Assembly (NCBI GenBank): GCA_021234155.1
Contig: JAJEKV010000037.1
Coordinates: 1,178,001-1,242,000 of the forward strand
Direction of reading: 5' to 3'
Source: Isoetes taiwanensis
Lineage: Eukaryota; Streptophyta; Lycopodiopsida; Isoetales; Isoetaceae
Length of the DNA stretch: 64,000 nucleotides
A model generated the notes under the pieces. That model had not been told where the DNA came from. It did not search any database and saw nothing but the letters and a program-made list of their open reading frames with translations. The position numbers and the translations under genes were made by a program. Below are positions 21,443 to 32,377 of this stretch, piece after piece (positions within the stretch are counted from its first letter, which is position 1; every line of letters begins with the position of its first letter).

Positions 21443-21764
21443 GGGTAAAAGCATGTTAGGGTGTCCCTTAAAAAGTATTATTTAGTGACTAAAAAGGTAC
21501 CTAAAAAGGTAGCCAGGACTGGGTACTGGGTACCTGTATAATATCTCAATATAAGGTATGTTTTAGAACTTTTTATATATATATTGGTCTCCGATAGCAT
21601 TATCTTTATCTTAACTTTGAATATTACCATGTCCTTGACTTTTATTTTGGATTTTTGTATTAGTTTTAATGAAAAGAAAAATGAGAAAGTACCCAGTTCT
21701 GGAGTACCTAGTGTATGTACTTTTGCAGGTTCCAAAAGTGGTACACCCTAACATGCTTTTACCC
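21443..21764. mobile_element. MITE, family M1 copy 1 (4-bp TSD ATAG)
   Basis: The 322-bp element has terminal inverted repeats GGGTAAAAGCATGTTAGGGT and the complement at the right end. It is flanked by ATAG at 21439-21442 and 21765-21768. It has no coding potential. Copies at 33314-33570 and 38647-38967 share the body. A 4-bp TSD is uncommon; Sola-type transposons make 4-bp duplications, but the autonomous partner is not visible here. Confidence 0.85.
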
Positions 21765-21875
21765 ATAGCTAAAATTGAACAAGAAAGAGAAACTACATGT
21801 CAAATCTGTTTGTGCTAACAAAATTTAAGACTTCAAGATGGACTTAAAATAGAAGAAAATCACAATTCGTGCAAC

Positions 21876-22388
21876 TGTCATGAACCTACGTGAAAACAAG
21901 GAAAATACGTGGAAAATACGCAAGAAATATCTAAGAAATATGCCAAGATCAGCAAAGAATCTGATATATGAGCAGGAATCAAGAGTACAATGGCCCGAAG
22001 GCAAGCAGGAACATGAGACAGATGCCTATAAGGCTCAAGACTGGCGTTGAACCGAAATAGTTCGACAAGAAGGAGGTGCCTCCTTATATATCTAGGCCAA
22101 CGGTCAGGATCGCGCCACTCCAATGGATGAGATCATGCCAAGTGTCGTATGTAGGTTCTAGAATATTCTAGAACCTCTTGGAAGCAGCCCCGCATATGAG
22201 AAAGACATGAGGGAATATTTTTAACAAATATTGGTAGCGCACTTGGCAAAGGTGTATGATTCGCAATTGGAAAATTGCGATTTCAAACCCTGTCTTGCAC
22301 AACTACCCTTTTGCATCCGTGTGACGACCACCTTTTGTACATATGAGTATAATGTTCGTATGATACGAATATCCGTATGGTCTTCACA
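21876..22388 (-). repeat. 3' LTR of the chromovirus
   Basis: The 513-bp direct repeat matches 29570-30066. It starts TGTCATGAACC and ends GGTCTTCACA on the plus strand. On the plus strand it carries a tRNA-like box pair (TGGTAGCGCACTTGG, and GATTTCAAACCC) at about 22228-22295. The copy has a 10-bp-scale insertion, TTTTTAACAAATAT, before the tRNA-like part that the other LTR lacks. Confidence 0.92.
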
Positions 22389-22429
22389 CCATAGGCCGGA
22401 GTTGGGGCTGGAGTACTCAAACTTGGCTT

Positions 22430-22876
22430 AGCCGGGTAACGTCGGTGAAACTTCGCAATTTTATTAGGACCATTAGTCAAATTCTTGGTAGGCTTCCAGT
22501 TTCTATCACTTGGCGAGTAACCTTCCCAATCGACAAAGTAATACAATCATCGACGAAGAAACTTGGAATCCAGAATCTCTCAAACCTTGAACTCCTTATG
22601 ATCATCAATTTCTACTGGTGGTGGTGGTGGAGGAACGCGATTCGGGAAAGTATTAACTATGTAGGGCTCCAATAGAGAAACATGAAATACTGGATGGAGC
22701 CAAATAGTTGGAGGGAGCTTGAGCCGGAATGCTACATTGCTGATCTGAGCCATGATCTGGTAAGGACCAAGGCGACAATAATCGAGCTTGTTGCAGGGAC
22801 GTGAGGTAGGGAGGTCCCTATGAAGAAGCCAGACAAGGTCACCAACGTGAAATTTAGGAGCTTCCTGTCGATGCAA
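22430..22876 (-). pseudogene. integrase C-terminus: GPY/F module and chromodomain
   Basis: The 22580-22876 frame reads FHVGDLVWLL, then RLGPYQIMAQISNVAFRLKL and HPVFHVSLLEPY, the GPY/F module that follows Ty3 integrases. The overlapping frame 22283-22546 reads VDWEGYSPSDRNWKPTKNL, a chromodomain core of the type that steers integration to modified chromatin. A frame change lies between the two near 22560. Confidence 0.85.
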
Positions 22877-23250
22877 GTCGGCATAATGCCGATAGCGTTT
22901 TTGTGCTCGATGAAGATGATGCTGAAGATCTGATTGAAGAGCCTGGAGTTTCTCAAGTCAAGACTCGGCACTAGGATTGACAGAGTCACCGCCAGCGACA
23001 CTAAGAGACCAACGAGGATGCTGATCAGAGTTTAAAAAGAATGGAGTCTGGCCAGTGGAAGCATATACTGAGTTATTATAGGCAAACTCAGCTAATGGAA
23101 GATAATCGACCCAATCATCCTGCTAATAACTGATAAAGCACCGTAAATATTGCTCCAGAGTCTGATTAGTGCGCTCTGCCTGCCCATAACTTTTTGGATG
23201 ATGACCAAATGTCAGTGAACGATCGATATGCAATAACTTCAAAAGCCGCT

Positions 23251-23739
23251 TCAAAAAACCTGCGATGAACTACGGTCCACGATCGCTGACGATAGTATCG
23301 GGCAAACGTGAAGTCTGACTACTTCACGAAGAAGCAGATCCATTGTTCCGTCACTGGTGATGGTGATGTTGCAGGGCATAAAATGAGCCATCTTAGAGAA
23401 ATGATCAACAACAACCATGATGGCATCATAACCCCGAGAGAGTGGCAGCTCCGGAATAAAGTCTATAGAAATGCTCTTCCAAGATCCATCTGGTACCGGT
23501 AGGGGCTGAAGAAGGCCATGAGGAAGATGCCTTGGAACCTTCGCTCGACAGCAGATGTCACAGGATCGAATAAAAGCTTCGACAGAGCGACAAAGCCCAG
23601 GCCACCAATACTCTTGACTAATAAGTTCAGGAGCCTTGGATACTTGAAAGTGTCTGGCCATAGGTGAATCATGGTGTACCTGGAGAATCCCAAGCCTAGA
23701 AGCACCATCTGGCACATACAGAAACCCATCACGGAACAA
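23251..23739 (-). pseudogene. integrase zinc-binding and catalytic core (chromovirus)
   Basis: The frame has the HHCC zinc-binding region (VHHDSPMARHF, later CDICCRAK) and the start of the catalytic core, with the first acidic residue in SIDFIPELP and VVVDHFSKMAHF after it. The rest of the DDE core (about 22900-23250) is in other frames and interrupted. The product would join element cDNA to host DNA; this copy is inactive. Confidence 0.85.
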
Positions 23740-24053
23740 GAATCCATCTCAAACCTCAAAACGATCAGAGTCTGATCGCATTTGCTGAGAAGATGATGCA
23801 GAGCCAAGGTGTGAGAATACATCTTGAGCTAATGGATCGGAGAACAGAGATGCTCGAACAGACTCCAACAAGGCTGTATCATGAGGCTTCTCGAACAAAA
23901 TGAAGGCTATAAGATGGAAGCGATCAGGCCCTAGAATAACCTATGATTGCTGATCAAATGTAGGATCACTTAGCTTGGGCTCAAGATAGGAGCATCGAAA
24001 CAAGGCATCAAACTTCCCTTGGAGGGATCTAGAACGATACTTGATCACGAAAT

Positions 24054-24461
24054 CTATACGGAATAATACTTGAACATGCCACCGAGCCTACGGTTGAGCA
24101 CTCGGGTAGACTGAAAATATTCTAGATTTTGATGATCTGTATAGACTGTGACCTTGTAAGGAGATCCCTCCAGGAAATATCTCCACTCCTCGAAAGAATC
24201 CACTATCGCCAACAACTCCTTGTCATAAATGGGACAGTTGATTTCAGCAGTCTGAAACTTCCGTGAGTGATAGGTGATTGGATGCAATTCATGGTCATCC
24301 CCCTCCTGTGATAGGATCCCACCAAGAGCAAAATCAGACGCATCTGCTTTAACAACATGTGGGCGCAAAGGATCTGCATGAGCAAGAACTGGCGCCATGG
24401 TAAAAGCATGTTCCAGAGTAACAAAAGCAGATTCCGCTTCCATACTCCATTCAAATGGCAC
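24054..24461 (-). pseudogene. RNase H domain (chromovirus)
   Basis: The segment shows the Ty3 RNase H pattern: VVKADASDFALGGILSQEGD with the first catalytic Asp, ITYHSRKFQTAEINCPIYDK then ELLAIV with the Glu, and VTVYTDHQNLEYF with the second Asp. It follows the RT part with a frame change at about 24465. Confidence 0.88.
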
Positions 24462-24465
24462 GTCC

Positions 24466-25342
24466 TTAACCGTGAGACGTATTAAAGGAAGGGCAATCTC
24501 CGAATAATCTCGAATGAAATGCCGATAAAAATTGGCAAACCAAAGAAAACACTGAACATCTCGAATGGATGGCTAATCTTTTTGGGATCCATAGAGACTC
24601 CATGTGGAGTGATATGATAGCCAAGGAACTCCACATTATCCTGCTCGAACTGACACTTCTCAAGTTTGGCCTGTGCTCATGAAGCTTCTGAAGGACCTGT
24701 CGAACATGCTTCTCATGTTCTTCGAGCGTTTTAGAAAAAATAAGAATATCATCCAAATATATGATAACAAAAGTGTCTAAGAACTCTCGAAAGACATCAT
24801 TTGCCATATGCTGGAATATTGCGGGAGCATTGGTAAGTCCAAACGGCATAACTGTGTACTCAAAATGACCATACCGAGTACGAAAAGCTGTTTTCCACTC
24901 ATCACCCTCCCGGATCCGGATAAGATTGTAGGCACCCCGAAGATCAATCTTCGTAAAATAATGTGCACCTTGGAGTCGCTCCAACAACTCTGGGATCAGG
25001 AAGCGGATACTGATTTGGCACTGTGATCTTATTGAGGCCACGATAATCAACGACTAGACGCAACGATTCATCCTTCTTTTTGACGAAGAAGATGGACACT
25101 CCAGCAGGGGATTGAGAATGTCGAATGAAACCAGCGTCTAGATTCTCTTCAATATAATCCCGCAAAACCTCCAACTCAGCGGGAGTTCGACCATATATCG
25201 GACCGTATGGCGGCATTGTTCGGGGCTGCAAATCAATAGGACAATCATATGGACGATGCTTTGGGAGCTTGTTGGCCTTGATTCTGTCAAAAACATTTGA
25301 GAAGTCACCATATTTATCTGGGAGCATTGGAGCAGACTTCAC
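24466..25342 (-). pseudogene. reverse transcriptase domain (chromovirus)
   Basis: Two overlapping frames (24944-25342 and 24466-25050) cover the RT domain: [13 protein letters not shown] in the first, then [29 protein letters not shown] and the catalytic [11 protein letters not shown] in the second. A frameshift at about 24970-25030 separates them and another occurs near 24640. The upstream edge is the boundary with the nested element at 25387. Confidence 0.92.
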
Positions 25343-25387
25343 TAGTGCCGAGCTAGCTGACGGATAAACCTGGATTACAAATACTGA

Positions 25388-26039
25388 TGATACGATTAGC
25401 TAGTCTCCAAAGATCTACTGCAAAAATAATCGTCAAGAAACAAGTCAAGTAAGCACAAATCCACCCTTCCGGGTAAGCTCACCACCCAACCGGGTTGTCC
25501 TTGAGCAAGAGTCTTCCAAAGAAAGGAAATAACGCAAGTTAGCCACTACAAATCCTTTGTAGCAAAAAACATAAATTTAAGGAATAGGCTAGGCTTGGGA
25601 TTTGGCTTAGATCTTCAATTGGGATAGAAACATGCTCCCCCTCACATACGCTTACTAGTAACATTCACCTCCTTTTGAAAAGGTAAAGGTATCCCTTAAT
25701 AAGCCTTACTTGAATGACGTCCTTATATTTAGCCCAAGTCCCTTTTTAACATTAAAAGTACACCTTTATGCCCATAGATATAATAGATGCGTACCTCTCT
25801 TAACTATAATAATAGTTTACTTTCTTGTCTAAGGTTCTTAGATTAGCTTATGGTTTATAACTTGTCCTATCTTATATTAGATAAAAATATCCCCCAATGG
25901 TCTAGCTAAGGATAATTGCTAACTTAACTTATTGTATATTCACTAAGATACTTGGGTCCAAGGGTTAACATGAACATTTACGGCTTTCTTTCTCATACTC
26001 TTGCTCCCGACAACCACTCCCCCGAGCACCACCATATCA
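25388..26039 (-). repeat. 3' LTR of the nested element (left inverted arm)
   Basis: The LTR reads TGATACGATTAGCTAG at the left and CACCACCATATCA at the right on the plus strand. It is followed by ATTCCTCCCCTTC, the reversed polypurine tract. Bases 25388-26032 pair with 27198-27842. Confidence 0.85.
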
Positions 26040-26135
26040 ATTCCTCCCCTTCTTGGGATTGATCGTCCTCGATCAAGAATTATATGGCAAATTAACACAA
26101 CCAAGTCCATGGTTGCAATGCATAATCGAAATGGT

Positions 26136-26259
26136 CAAGTCCAGCCCTTTAGGCTAAAAAGTTTCAAGTCCAGCCCTTTAGGCTAAAAATTTCCAAGTCC
26201 AGCCCTTTAGGCTAAAAATTTCCAAGTCCAGCCCTTTAGGCTAAAAATTTTCCAAGTCC
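26136..26259. repeat. 29-bp tandem repeat inside the nested element
   Basis: Four copies and part of a fifth of CAAGTCCAGCCCTTTAGGCT plus AAAAATTTC occur in a row. One copy of the same unit is present at 36564-36590, in the related element there. Confidence 0.9.
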
Positions 26260-27131
26260 AACTATTATGCTGCAAATATATTAGTTGTCTCAGGACTTAC
26301 CATACACTACACGAAGAAAAGAACACCTTATACTTCCACCTTGGATTTCCCTAAGGCAAATGTAATTCAAATATCTGTTTACCTTATAGCCACAAACGCC
26401 TAAAACTTAGGTTGCTCATGTGCCAGTAAGAAGGTAAGAATATCTCCCAAAATAATTCCCTGCATGACAATTTCTATGTCCTGCGAAAAACTCAATCATG
26501 ACATTAGAACCTGCAAAACCCAACCAAATGGTATGGTTCTTTGGGTTATATCAATAATTGCATGTAGCACCTACATAGGTTCATGTCTTACATATTAATA
26601 ACCTAGAGAATTCAATGACCAAATGGTATGTTGCTTTACTAACATATCCTCAAATGATTTTTCTTTCAACATACCCACAGAAATATTATAGAAAATTCTA
26701 AGGCTTGATATGGTTTATCAATGGCTTCAAATGAAATACGAACACTTATGAAGATCTAATCAATCACAACCTAGGGAGAGACCATGGCACGACCCATTTC
26801 CATATTCATTAAACTTAGATACCAAGTTATGCTCGGCAATTATTTCATATTAACCAATCACTTCATGGTCCAAGCAACCTATGATTTTCTCAGTTCTTCA
26901 TAAACTAGCTCATAACTAGCATTGTTTCCCAGCACATCTTTCATGCTTTGATTTTGGCCGAGATTCAGTCAATACCTTAAATCTTTTTGGAGCAGAACCT
27001 TCTTCAGGGCTTTTAATTTCGCTCAAACAAATACCAAAATATTTCTAATAGAGCAATTAGACTAGTTTTTACTCGTTCACTCAAAATGAACAAAATCAAA
27101 ACACACAGGCTCCAAGAGAAATCGGAACCGT

Positions 27132-27143
27132 GCTCTGATACCA
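27132..27143 (-). promoter_or_regulatory. tRNA-iMet primer-binding site of the nested element
   Basis: The plus strand reads GCTCTGATACCA, the complement of TGGTATCAGAGC, three bases from the 51-bp LTR remnant. This fixes the element's transcription direction as minus. Confidence 0.88.
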
Positions 27144-27197
27144 ATTTGATACGATTAGCTAGTCTCCAAAGATCTACTGCAAAAATAATCGTCAAGA

Positions 27198-27842
27198 GTG
27201 GTGCTCGGGGGAGTGGTTGTCGGGAGCAAGAGTATGAGAAAGAAAGCCGTAAATGTTCATGTTAACCCTTGGACCCAAGTATCTTAGTGAATATACAATA
27301 AGTTAAGTTAGCAATTATCCTTAGCTAGACCATTGGGGGATATTTTTATCTAATATAAGATAGGACAAGTTATAAACCATAAGCTAATCTAAGAACCTTA
27401 GACAAGAAAGTAAACTATTATTATAGTTAAGAGAGGTACGCATCTATTATATCTATGGGCATAAAGGTGTACTTTTAATGTTAAAAAGGGACTTGGGCTA
27501 AATATAAGGACGTCATTCAAGTAAGGCTTATTAAGGGATACCTTTACCTTTTCAAAAGGAGGTGAATGTTACTAGTAAGCGTATGTGAGGGGGAGCATGT
27601 TTCTATCCCAATTGAAGATCTAAGCCAAATCCCAAGCCTAGCCTATTCCTTAAATTTATGTTTTTTGCTACAAAGGATTTGTAGTGGCTAACTTGCGTTA
27701 TTTCCTTTCTTTGGAAGACTCTTGCTCAAGGACAACCCGGTTGGGTGGTGAGCTTACCCGGAAGGGTGGATTTGTGCTTACTTGACTTGTTTCTTGACGA
27801 TTATTTTTGCAGTAGATCTTTGGAGACTAGCTAATCGTATTA
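27198..27842 (+). repeat. inverted LTR copy (right arm of the nested element)
   Basis: This arm is the reverse complement of 25388-26032, the same length (645 bp) and nearly identical. It lacks the first 7 bp of the LTR (TGATATG), and its outer end reads CGTATTA where the other arm gives CGTATCA. Confidence 0.9.
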
Positions 27843-28072
27843 ACTGAACTTGGATCTTGCCTTTCAGATCTAACAAAATCACGATGAGAAAACTTCGAGA
27901 TATGAGATTGAGGGCATGAAGAAGCCTCCACAGAAACATGAGCAGGAGTTGGAGCAATTGGAACAGGAACTTGAGCAGGGACTGGAGCAAGAATTGAAGC
28001 GAAGCGAGGGAACTGGAACTGGAGGCGGGGAGCAAGGGCAAGAGCGGCTGGAGCTGGACACGAGCCGGGACA

Positions 28073-28654
28073 TCATCGAGTATGATGATCTACTTGTGAC
28101 TTGAAGTCGATGTTGGTGCAGAGACCTGAACTGCAGATGACTAGAACTAGAGCTAGAACCAGCAAATCGAAATATTCTAGTACGCCAATCAATCTCTGGA
28201 TTATGTAGCTCGAGATAGGGCAGACCAAGACTATTGGTGCATGTGGATTAGCGACGAGATTGAAAGAAATACTACAAGAAACTTCCTCGAACAAAACCTG
28301 AAGAGACACAGGACATTCTGTGACTGCATCCGAGGAGATCTCCCGTCCATCAACCACTTCGACAGAACCGGGATGTTCAACCTTGCTTCTAGGGATGGCG
28401 TGCTTGCTGGCGAATGCACTATCCATAAAGCAAGCATTTGCACCACAATCAAGTTGCGCCAATGCTTCCAACCTTCCAACCTCTGATTTCAATGATATAG
28501 AGATGAAAAATGCCTTGCTGACCTTATCCGATGGAATAAACATGTCAAGAAGTGTAGAAGGAGCCTGAGAAAAGGTGGCCAGCCCACGAGAGACTCCTTC
28601 TACTCGGACCGGCCCCTGAAGTTTTTCGATTGATTTTGGCGCTTCACAGGGCAT
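28073..28654 (-). pseudogene. aspartic protease region (chromovirus)
   Basis: The frame contains ALAQLDCGANACFMD, the D-[ST/C]-G-A active-site pattern of retroelement proteases, flanked by the usual hydrophobic strands (FFISISL and EALAQL). Downstream on the minus strand, a Pro/Ala-rich linker in another frame (APVPAQVPVPIAPTPAH) leads to the insertion point of the nested element. Confidence 0.82.
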
Positions 28655-28692
28655 CTACGAGCAATATGGCCAGCTCCTCCACAGTAGAGGCA
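28651..28692 (-). pseudogene. gag zinc knuckle (CCHC)
   Basis: The minus strand encodes LCLYCGGAGHIARRCPVK, a C-x2-C-x4-H-x4-C knuckle of nucleocapsid type. The frame differs by one from the protease frame, which begins within it. Confidence 0.9.
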
Positions 28693-29012
28693 GAGATTAG
28701 CCTCTCTCCGATGCTGCTTCTCAGCAGCAGATAAAGGTCCTCGAACTGCCCGATCAATCTGCATAAGGTCCGGACTCGCTGGATCTACAGATAAGACCAG
28801 GGAAGGTGTAGCTATGGCCGCTTGTGTGATTGGAAAGATCTAACGATGTCTCTCCTGCCTACGTTTCGAAGAGCAGATTATCACATCAAACTGCAAATCT
28901 GATGGCTTCTTCCAAAGTCTGAGAGTCCTCCATAGACAACAACATATCTTTGACATTCTCATGTAACCCCTTCGAAAACAATCCCGAAGTGCAACATCAT
29001 CCAAGGCAGTAT

Positions 29013-29567
29013 CTACCGCAATTTGGCAAAATTCTGACGCATAAAAGAGCCTTGCCTTAGATTGCAAAATTTTGTGACTGCTATGCGCTGACGATCGGTG
29101 TCTCCAAAGCAGGCCTCGAGCTCTGCAGTAAAAGCAACAAAATCTTGCAACTCTGGGGTTCCTTTCTCCAATAAAGGAGCAAACCAACTTAGAGTTGGCC
29201 CTGTGAGGAGAGAACCAATCAGCCCAACTTGTTCCTGGGCCGTGGAATATCTATGAGGGTGGAGTTGGATGACAAGCCTGATCTGATTCAAAAAACCACA
29301 GAGCTTGGACCGAGTGCCATCAAACTTCTCCGGCAGGCTGATCTTAGGCTCTGATAGCCTTAATCCAGAGCTAGAAGCAGATTCATGTGAAGCAACACCT
29401 TTCTTAAGCTCTTTATTGTCCAATTGCAACTGCTGGCATACTTGAACAAGCTGTTGGACCTGCTGTAATAAAGTTGAAACCTCCTCCATAGATATAAAAT
29501 CACCATACGAGTAAAAAAAATGCTTAGGATCAGAGCATGCAAGAACCGGTAAGGAATTCCAGTTCAA
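29013..29567 (-). pseudogene. gag N-terminal and capsid region (chromovirus)
   Basis: The frame begins soon after the 5' LTR. It shows a coiled-coil-like Gln-rich start (LLQQVQQLVQVCQQLQ), then LSEPKISLPEKFDGTRSKL and SLLTGPTLSWFAPLLE, the typical retrotransposon gag core. It breaks at about 29040, after which gag continues in other frames to about 28700. Confidence 0.85.
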
Positions 29568-29569
29568 AC

Positions 29570-30066
29570 TGTCATGAACCTACGCGAAAACAAGGAATAT
29601 ATGTGGAAAATATGCAAGAAATACGAAAGAAATACGCCAAGATTGGCAAAGAATCTGATATATGAACAGGAACCAAGAGTACAATGGCCCGAAGGCAAGC
29701 AAGAACACAAGACAGATGCCTAGAAGGCTCAAGACTGGCATTGAACCGGAATGGTTCGACAAGAAGGAGGTGTCTCCTTATATATCTCGGTCAACGGTCA
29801 GGATTGCGCCACTCCAATGGATGAGATCATGCAAGTTTCGCACATGCATGTAGATTCTAGAATATTCTACTGGAAGTAATTCCACATATGAGAAAGACAT
29901 GAGGGAATGTGGTAGCGCACTTGGCAAAGGTGTGTGACTCGCAATTGGAAGGTTGCGAGTTCAAATCCTGTTTTGTGCAACTACCCTTTTGCATCCGTAT
30001 AACGACCATCTTTTGTACATACGAGTATAATGTTTGTATGATACAAATATTCGTATGGTCATCACA
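29570..30066 (-). repeat. 5' LTR of the chromovirus
   Basis: The 497-bp LTR, direct partner of 21876-22388, is bounded by the GCAAC target duplication on its right. On the plus strand it also contains the tRNA-like box pair (TGGTAGCGCACTTGG, and GCGAGTTCAAATCC) at about 29910-29978. The internal sequence next to it does not match the usual iMet primer site. Confidence 0.92.
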
Positions 30067-30098
30067 GCAACAATATAAATATCATAACTACATAGTCA

Positions 30099-30293
<195 letters not shown>

Positions 30294-30925
30294 TTACATC
30301 TCGAACAATCTCTGTTTTATTACTTTATAAGAAAGACTAACTCCTATACCTGTCTGACTCTTGAAAGACTTAACTCCTATACTTGTCTAACTTGTACACT
30401 TTATAAGAAAGACTAACTCCTACAAGAAATTTATTGCGGCAGCCTTAACCTATGGGGTTGAACCAACTAATATTAGTGTCCAACATTTGACTCTGCGATA
30501 CAGTGAAACTGCCACTCCTACTATTAGTGGTTTATGCAGAATTTTCTATATTTGTAGTTGTGGAACTCCAAATATTTTAATCATTGAATATAATAGAATA
30601 GACAATGGAATAGTATTTTAACATCCACTTGAGAATGAGTTGGTATAGGAGACTCAATTGGAGGCAATATGGGATAATTGAACACTTCGTTATTGGCAAG
30701 ATTTTCAATTTGGGAATAACAACTTAGTTCATGATTTTATTGTGAAAGATCTAACAACATTTTAACCACAAAAACTCCATAAATCTTTGATATACTTCAC
30801 ATAACATCCCTAAGAAACCACTTGGAAAGTAAAACTTGTCCCAATATTTAACAAGTCATTAGGCATAAAACAAGAGTTAAGTGAAATAGGAGTTAACAAG
30901 AGTTAAGAGTACAGATTTAAGCCTA

Positions 30926-31175
30926 ACTTTCATTCCATTCTAGCACCTCAAATGCATCTGATCCAAACTCACCATCATCTGCTGCACCAGGTATGTCCCT
31001 TTCATTTGTTACTCCATACTTGAGTTCTTCCATTAAATCAAACCATGGCCAATTAGATGTTTCAGAACCTGTTCTTTCCGATGCTTCTTCCTCATCTCTA
31101 AATTTTATCTATAATTTATCCCATTTATTTTTCAACTGCTTCAGTTCGTCTAGATCGTGTACTGTGACATGCAAA
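30926..31175 (-). pseudogene. Myb/SANT-like domain fragment
   Basis: The minus strand reads LDELKQLKNKWDKL, one stop, then KFRDEEEASERTGSETSNWP, WFDLMEELKYGVTNERDIPG and AADDGEF. The NKWDKL motif and following pattern recall the Myb/SANT-like proteins that accompany plant Harbinger elements. There is no start, and no transposase is linked within a few kb. A TTTTTC microsatellite adjoins at 31178-31205. Confidence 0.5.
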
Positions 31176-31177
31176 CA

Positions 31178-31205
31178 CTTTTCTTTTTCTTTTTCTTTTT
31201 CTTTT
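31178..31205. repeat. (TTTTTC)n microsatellite
   Basis: Four to five units of CTTTTT occur in a row. Confidence 0.8.
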
Positions 31206-31492
31206 AATTTAAGGCAGTTGCATATATTACATGCAAAGTGGATTTACATGAATATACAGTAACAACAAAGGAAAAAATAAACTTTTGAAGTTATAAACTC
31301 GTCCTTAAAAAGGAGAATAAAAAGGATGACAGGTACACAGTGAAAGATAAACTAAATTTGCCGCAACCTTGATGCTATATCAAAAGTTTAAAGAAAGAAA
31401 TGTCAAAAAGTTCTAGCTTACTCCAAAGTGAACTCCAAAGAACCTGTATGGTTATGATAGAGGTCTCCAATTCATCCAAACTAAAAGGCCGG

Positions 31493-31716
31493 TGTTACGC
31501 ACTAGCACCTCTAGTGATAACCAACATATCAAAATGGTGGATCCTTCGAGGAAATCGTTATCCAATGGGCCTCAACCTTTCCAGGCTTTATCTCATACCC
31601 CACAGATCATATCAATTCCTCCCCCTCCTCGAGATGCTTGCCCTCAAGCATGTGGAACACACCAATGTTGCCACCAGAAATTGAACCTTGGCTCTGATAC
31701 CAAATGTTATGCACTA
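31493..31716 (-). mobile_element. SMART-like TRIM, copy 1 (second LTR truncated)
   Basis: An LTR (31493-31614, TGTTACGC... to ...GATCATATCA) is followed by a 90-bp interior holding the reversed polypurine tract (ATTCCTCCCCCTCC). A reversed tRNA-iMet site (GCTCTGATACCA) and the first 12 bp of a second LTR come next. After that the homology stops at unrelated sequence with a 25-bp tandem duplication (CTCAATTTGTACATGAGCAC). Confidence 0.85.
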
Positions 31717-32377
31717 ATTCAATTTGTATATGAGCACCAACTCAATTTGTACATGAGCACCAACAGGATCTATTTAAGGGCTAAAGGCTAGGATTAAGAT
31801 CTCACAAATAACACCAACTATTTATAACAATCACAACGGTTGGGGTTAAAGATTAAGATAAAGTTCCAAGGAAGATTTGATTATTCTTTTACGATATATT
31901 AGCAAAGCTTAAGATCTAGTAGATAAAATTTAAGTTTTAAGATAAAGGCAACATTAAGAAAAGATCAAGGTTTCCGTTGAAGCACCGACTCCAACCAGTA
32001 GCACCAACTACTGCTCAAGACTCTAGACACCAATCTAGAATTTCAATGTCATCCATTAACATCAACACTTATGGCGCCAACCATTGTGCAATTATTAATG
32101 GCACGATCATTCATTAGAAGGAAACAACACAACCATAAAATAGATTTACAGTTTCTCTAAAGGCACGAATCCTTTAAAATCTTTTAACAGATTTGATAAT
32201 TTCTTACAGACAGATATTTATTATTAAGACATCTTACTAAAACAATGGGCCTCACTTTATATTATTTAGAATTCGTTTAGTTTGAAATAGTTCAAGATTT
32301 GTCAAGGATAGAGAGTTCAGATAAAGATTGATCCGTCCACCACTGTAGATACGCCCTTTGTAGATGCAATTGGGGGT

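Larger units (their letters stand above)
25388..27842. mobile_element. nested LTR retroelement with LTR sequences in inverted orientation
   Basis: The 2455-bp insertion is flanked by a 5-bp TSD, ACTGA, at 25383-25387 and 27843-27847. The first 645 bp (25388-26032) and last 645 bp (27198-27842) are near-identical inverted copies of one LTR. Between them lie, from left to right, a reversed polypurine tract (ATTCCTCCCCTTC), about 1.1 kb without coding signal, and a reversed tRNA-iMet primer-binding site (GCTCTGATACCA, 27132-27143). After these comes a 51-bp direct copy of the left LTR end (27147-27197). The element is thus a minus-strand LTR element whose 5' LTR, except its last 51 bp, is replaced by an inverted LTR. 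It sits in the protease-RT linker of the chromovirus. Confidence 0.88.
21876..30066 (-). mobile_element. complete Ty3 chromovirus retrotransposon with nested insertion
   Basis: Two direct LTRs (21876-22388 and 29570-30066) begin and end with TG...CA and are flanked by a perfect 5-bp TSD, GCAAC, at 21871-21875 and 30067-30071. On the minus strand the internal order is gag, zinc knuckle, aspartic protease, reverse transcriptase, RNase H, integrase, GPY/F module and chromodomain. This is the order of Ty3 chromoviruses. Frameshifts in gag, RT and integrase make it inactive. A second retroelement (25388-27842) lies between protease and RT. The element inserted just beyond the splice donor of a CDC48-like exon. 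The LTRs differ by substitutions and a few indels, so the insertion is not very young. Confidence 0.95.

Noticed and set aside
22228-22300. Functional tRNA gene
   Set aside because: A- and B-box-like words are present, but no seven-base acceptor stem or proper anticodon arm can be drawn; it occurs in both LTRs as part of the element.
27916-28104. Glu-rich plus-strand ORF (repeats of EQELEQ)
   Set aside because: It is the reverse strand of the Pro/Ala-rich linker of the chromovirus polyprotein.
29570-30066. Standard tRNA-iMet primer site at the chromovirus 5' LTR
   Set aside because: The bases next to the LTR (GTTTGAACTGGAATTCC on the element strand) do not match it; either another primer is used or the site is mutated.
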